DNA of 9,583 nucleotides from JABWAJ01 sp046153985 (lineage in GTDB: Bacteria; Bacteroidota; Bacteroidia; Chitinophagales; Saprospiraceae): contig JBJXFD010000265.1 of NCBI GenBank assembly GCA_046153985.1, forward strand, positions 1-9,583. Direction: 5' to 3'. This document shows, piece after piece, positions 7,844 through 9,583 of this stretch. Made by a program: the position numbers and the translations under genes. The stretch's first letter is position 1, and each line of letters begins with the position of its first letter. The notes beneath the pieces were generated by a model. It did no database searches and was not told the origin of the DNA. It was given only the letters and a program-made list of their open reading frames with translations.

Positions 7844-8362
7844 ATGTCCATACAATCGAAGCAAGACCTGGAGGGGATCATTTTCGTCATGGGCGTTTCC
7901 GGTTCGGGTAAAACGACCATCGGAAAATTGCTGAGCGAACGCAGCGGGTTGCCATTTTTTGATGGCGATGACTTCCATCCGGTTGAAAACATTGAAAAAA
8001 TGCAGTCCGGCAAGCCGCTTGACGACAACGACCGGCAGGGTTGGCTACATGCCCTCAACCAGGCAGCAAAAGTCGCCGCGCAGCAAAGCGGGGGAATTTT
8101 TGCCTGTTCTGCTTTAAAAGTAGCCTACCGCCTGCTTTTGGAAAACGGCATCGAATCCCGGATAGCCTGGGTATTTCTCGATGGCGATTTCGAACTGATC
8201 CATCAACGCTTAGCGCAAAGAAAAGCGCATTTTATGCCGCCTGGGCTTTTGAAATCGCAGTTTGAGGCGTTGGAGCGACCGGAAAATGCAGTGATTGTGG
8301 ATTTGAACCACTCGCCGGAAGCTATTGTAGTTCAATTAATGGATCAACTTAGCGAAAATTGA
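7844..8362 (+). CDS. gntK: Gluconokinase
   Basis: Cytosolic kinase that phosphorylates D-gluconate with ATP to 6-phosphogluconate, feeding the pentose phosphate or Entner-Doudoroff routes. At 172 residues it has the usual length of the single-domain, P-loop (thermoresistant) gluconokinase family. Visible motifs are the Walker A loop GVSGSGKT (17-24), the substrate and nucleotide region DGDDFHP (40-46) followed by NIEKMQSGKPLDDNDR (49-64) and WL, the ACSALK motif (87-92) with YR at 95-96, and the C-terminal signature HFMPPGLLKSQFEALERP (129-146). All family motifs look intact. The first ATG is chosen because the next Met (residue 16) would remove the strand leading into the P-loop. It starts 42 nt after the second surface-protein gene. 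No gluconate transporter or regulator is adjacent, so the location appears incidental. Confidence 0.95.
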   Translation: MSIQSKQDLEGIIFVMGVSGSGKTTIGKLLSERSGLPFFDGDDFHPVENIEKMQSGKPLDDNDRQGWLHALNQAAKVAAQQSGGIFACSALKVAYRLLLENGIESRIAWVFLDGDFELIHQRLAQRKAHFMPPGLLKSQFEALERPENAVIVDLNHSPEAIVVQLMDQLSEN

Positions 8363-8389
8363 GGCGATATCTCGCCGCCTTAAAGCGGC
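8363..8389. repeat. Two overlapping short hairpins just after the gntK stop
   Basis: GGCGA/TCGCC (8363-8367 and 8372-8376, loop TATC) and GCCGC/GCGGC (8374-8378 and 8385-8389) are perfect 5-bp stems. They share bases 8374-8376, so only one can form fully at a time. They start directly after the stop codon and lead into the larger inverted repeat at 8388. No T-run follows either of them. Confidence 0.35.
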
Positions 8390-8468
8390 AGGTGTCGTCT
8401 CAGTTTTCGCGATTCGGGAATCGGTTTTTTGAGATGTCACCTGCTTCGTGCCTCAGCAGATGACACCT
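8388..8468. repeat. Three-arm inverted repeat with mutually exclusive pairings
   Basis: Arm 1, gcaggtgtcgtctca (8388-8402), pairs with arm 2, tgagatgtcacctgc (8430-8444), at 14 of 15 positions if one G-T wobble is allowed. The 11 nt at 8390-8400 can instead pair along their whole length (one wobble) with arm 3, agatgacacct (8458-8468). Arms 2 and 3 are thus near-identical direct copies (10 of 11 in the core). The element sits between the convergent gntK and the membrane-protein gene. It could be a bidirectional termination region, a REP-like intergenic repeat, or a switch-like RNA. Confidence 0.5.
8410..8430 (+). terminator. Candidate Rho-independent terminator for gntK
   Basis: A perfect 6-bp stem CGATTC/GAATCG (8410-8415 and 8418-8423) is followed after one G by six T residues (8425-8430). 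The two-base loop is tight, so the real form may be a 5-bp stem with a CGGG tetraloop. It lies 47 nt past the gntK stop, inside the larger inverted repeat, and would close the plus-strand transcription unit that starts with the surface-protein genes. Confidence 0.45.
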
Positions 8469-8495
8469 AAAAAACCTTCAGCCGTTTGAGCTTAA
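8469..8495 (-). terminator. Possible terminator for the minus-strand membrane-protein gene
   Basis: Read on the minus strand, TTAAGC (8495-8490) can pair with GCTGAA (8482-8477) apart from one internal mismatch. A run of six T residues follows (8474-8469). The stem overlaps the stop codon at 8492-8494. It is weak, but the arrangement of stem, GG and T-run fits a terminator. Confidence 0.3.
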
Positions 8496-8974
8496 CCAAG
8501 CGCTTTTTTGACCAATGCCGCCCATTTTTCCGCCAATTGCAATTCATCACTCAACTGCATTTGCTTTTTCCCGTCATAAAATTGAACCGAAACCGGCGCC
8601 ATTTCCCCTTTTTTATGAAAAAACTGCAATTCTACTTGTTCAATTACGCGTTGGTGTCCAGCGCTCGTTTTCACTTCTCTGGAAATGTTGTTGACGTTGC
8701 AACGCGCAACATCTTTCAGGTCAATCAAGACTTCCCGGTGGTCTTCTTCTGCGCTTTTTACATAAACCAATTGCTTTGAGGCGTCATCTATTCCGATGGC
8801 ACAATCGTTCCATGCTTCTTTGGCTGATAAACGGAGTCCGTTTTTTTCACTGAGCGCCAAAAGCGCGCTCAACCGCTGTTTCCGTTTTCCTGCGCCTGAA
8901 CGGCTCAATAAATAGATGGGGACGAAGAAAAGTATGATGCATACGATTCCGATAAACGTGGATGAAAATTCCAT
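8492..8974 (-). CDS. Single-pass inner-membrane protein of unknown function
   Basis: A 160-residue protein with one N-terminal membrane segment (about 6-23) followed at once by basic residues (Arg25, Lys29, Arg30, Lys31), predicting a short outside N-terminus and a cytosolic body. The body reads as a mixed alpha/beta domain: WNDCAIGIDD at about 54-63, alternating hydrophobic strands (LVYVKS, VLIDLKDV, VELQFFHKK, VSVQFYDG), and a final helix LAEKWAALVKKAL. From memory it resembles small conserved membrane proteins of Bacteroidota that have no assigned function. I chose ATG at 8972-8974 over the in-frame ATG at 9014-9016, because the 14 extra residues precede a typical membrane-anchor start. 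A -7-like TACCTTTA (8998-8991) also lies 16 nt upstream of the chosen start, although without a well-spaced -33 box. It is downstream of the 122-residue gene by 108 nt on the same strand. Confidence 0.72.
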   Translation of the reverse strand: MEFSSTFIGIVCIILFFVPIYLLSRSGAGKRKQRLSALLALSEKNGLRLSAKEAWNDCAIGIDDASKQLVYVKSAEEDHREVLIDLKDVARCNVNNISREVKTSAGHQRVIEQVELQFFHKKGEMAPVSVQFYDGKKQMQLSDELQLAEKWAALVKKALG

Positions 8975-9082
8975 TGTTTGCTGATGATGATAAAGGTAAC
9001 TCTGGAGTGCATACAAAGCCTCCCAAGCAACCCGGTTGATTGAAATAATTGTTTGGAAATCAAATAGAAAACCAAAATGGAA

Positions 9083-9451
9083 TCACCAAAAATTGTGAAA
9101 AGGAAAGACAAGATCCGGCGGCTCAAGGCTGACCACACGGTTTGTTGAAGCTAAAAAATAACGAACCGCTGCGACATCTCCGTTGCGGTATTGGGCCGGA
9201 TTGCCCAACCAGGAGGAAAGTCTGGTTTGAAACGAAGGTTTGCCAACGGTTTTTTGCAGGCTAAATCCGTTTTTCTGCTCGCCGGCTGAGATAAAATCGG
9301 GGGTGTTGACGGTTAAATAAATCCCGTCTTGCTCCCTATGTTCTGCACCCTGGAGTTGTGAAATAGCCGCATAGCCTTGCTGTAAGGCGATGGAAAACAT
9401 CGCCAACAAGGCTAAAAAGAAACTGAAGCGTATGCTATTTTTCTGAATCAC
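9083..9451 (-). CDS. Small exported protein of unknown function
   Basis: I do not recognise a family. The 122-residue product begins with a signal peptide: basic start with Lys4 and Arg8, hydrophobic core at about 9-23, and probable cleavage near GYAA (26-29). This leaves a mature protein of about 93 residues with no cysteine, predicted periplasmic or secreted. The mature part contains a possible beta-rich stretch (DGIYLTVNTPDFI, 42-54) and an aromatic C-terminus (FPFHNFW). The start is GTG at 9449-9451; no ATG or TTG lies in frame upstream before a stop, and the next Met (residue 18) would cut the signal peptide in half. The GTG start, lack of a family and absence of a visible promoter lower confidence. 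The intact signal peptide argues that it is a real gene. It may share a transcript with the membrane-protein gene 108 nt downstream. Confidence 0.55.
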   Translation of the reverse strand: MIQKNSIRFSFFLALLAMFSIALQQGYAAISQLQGAEHREQDGIYLTVNTPDFISAGEQKNGFSLQKTVGKPSFQTRLSSWLGNPAQYRNGDVAAVRYFLASTNRVVSLEPPDLVFPFHNFW

Positions 9452-9583
9452 GGGGTAATGATAGGCAATAAAGTAAAATTGTCCATGTCTTGGAGCCTTA
9501 TTTGTTCAGAGATTGGCCACAGCAGAAACCCGCAATGACGGATGTTGGAATCCAATGACAATATCGGATTTTGAAATACCTCT
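9452..9583. other. Unassigned edge sequence
   Basis: This 132-nt stretch upstream of the small exported-protein gene contains no open frame of note on either strand, no good TAnnTTTG promoter box for the minus strand, and no hairpin with a T-run. It probably contains the promoter of the minus-strand pair, but I cannot place it. Confidence 0.3.

Noticed and set aside
7618..8058. 146-residue open frame on the minus strand across the end of the second surface gene and the start of gntK
   Set aside because: It lies antisense to two well-supported genes. Its translation is rich in Ser, Pro and Cys without any domain pattern, as expected of a shadow frame.
45..8362. A functional sugar-use cluster linking nagB, the surface proteins and gntK
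   Set aside because: There is no transporter, regulator, SusC/SusD pair or glycoside hydrolase. The two enzymes act on different sugars and lie on opposite strands, so the neighbourhood looks incidental.
8975..9016. 14-residue extension of the small membrane protein from the ATG at 9016
   Set aside because: The extension (with His-His-Gln-Gln) precedes what looks like a natural anchor start, MEFSSTFIG. A -7-like box also falls within it.

Overview
The window looks like chromosomal DNA from a member of the Bacteroidota, most likely the Saprospiria (inference). Two large exported proteins end in type IX secretion (T9SS) type A sorting domains, which are confined to this phylum. The start codons lack convincing Shine-Dalgarno sequences, and the better promoter candidates resemble the Bacteroidota -33/-7 pattern (TTG, about 19 nt, TAnnTTTG). 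No phage, transposon, CRISPR, rRNA or tRNA signal was found.

There are seven protein genes. On the minus strand at the left are nagB (glucosamine-6-phosphate deaminase, 45-788) and a 478-residue helical-repeat protein of unknown function (850-2286). A 162-nt divergent intergenic region follows. Three plus-strand genes come next: two tandem paralogous surface proteins (2449-5250 and 5291-7801) and gntK (gluconokinase, 7844-8362), separated by only 40 and 42 nt. A structured convergent intergenic region (8363-8491) then faces two minus-strand genes: a one-pass membrane protein (8492-8974) and a small exported protein with a GTG start (9083-9451). The last 132 nt (9452-9583) hold nothing I can assign. 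No gene-free stretch exceeds 300 nt.

The centre of interest is the tandem pair. Both proteins have a signal peptide, an array of 24-residue leucine-rich (receptor-L-like) repeats with a Cys-containing cap, several beta-sandwich-like domains, a DUF7619-like domain and a T9SS tail. They differ in repeat number (11 versus 7). All 16 mature cysteines are conserved, and the Cys-to-Cys distance across the array differs by exactly 96 residues, or four repeat units. The 3' halves are much more alike than the repeat halves.

NagB and GntK feed amino sugars and gluconate into central metabolism, but nothing in the sequence links them functionally to the surface proteins. I see no convincing new multi-gene system here. 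The best leads are the repeat-number variation in the surface pair and a set of competing inverted repeats after gntK.
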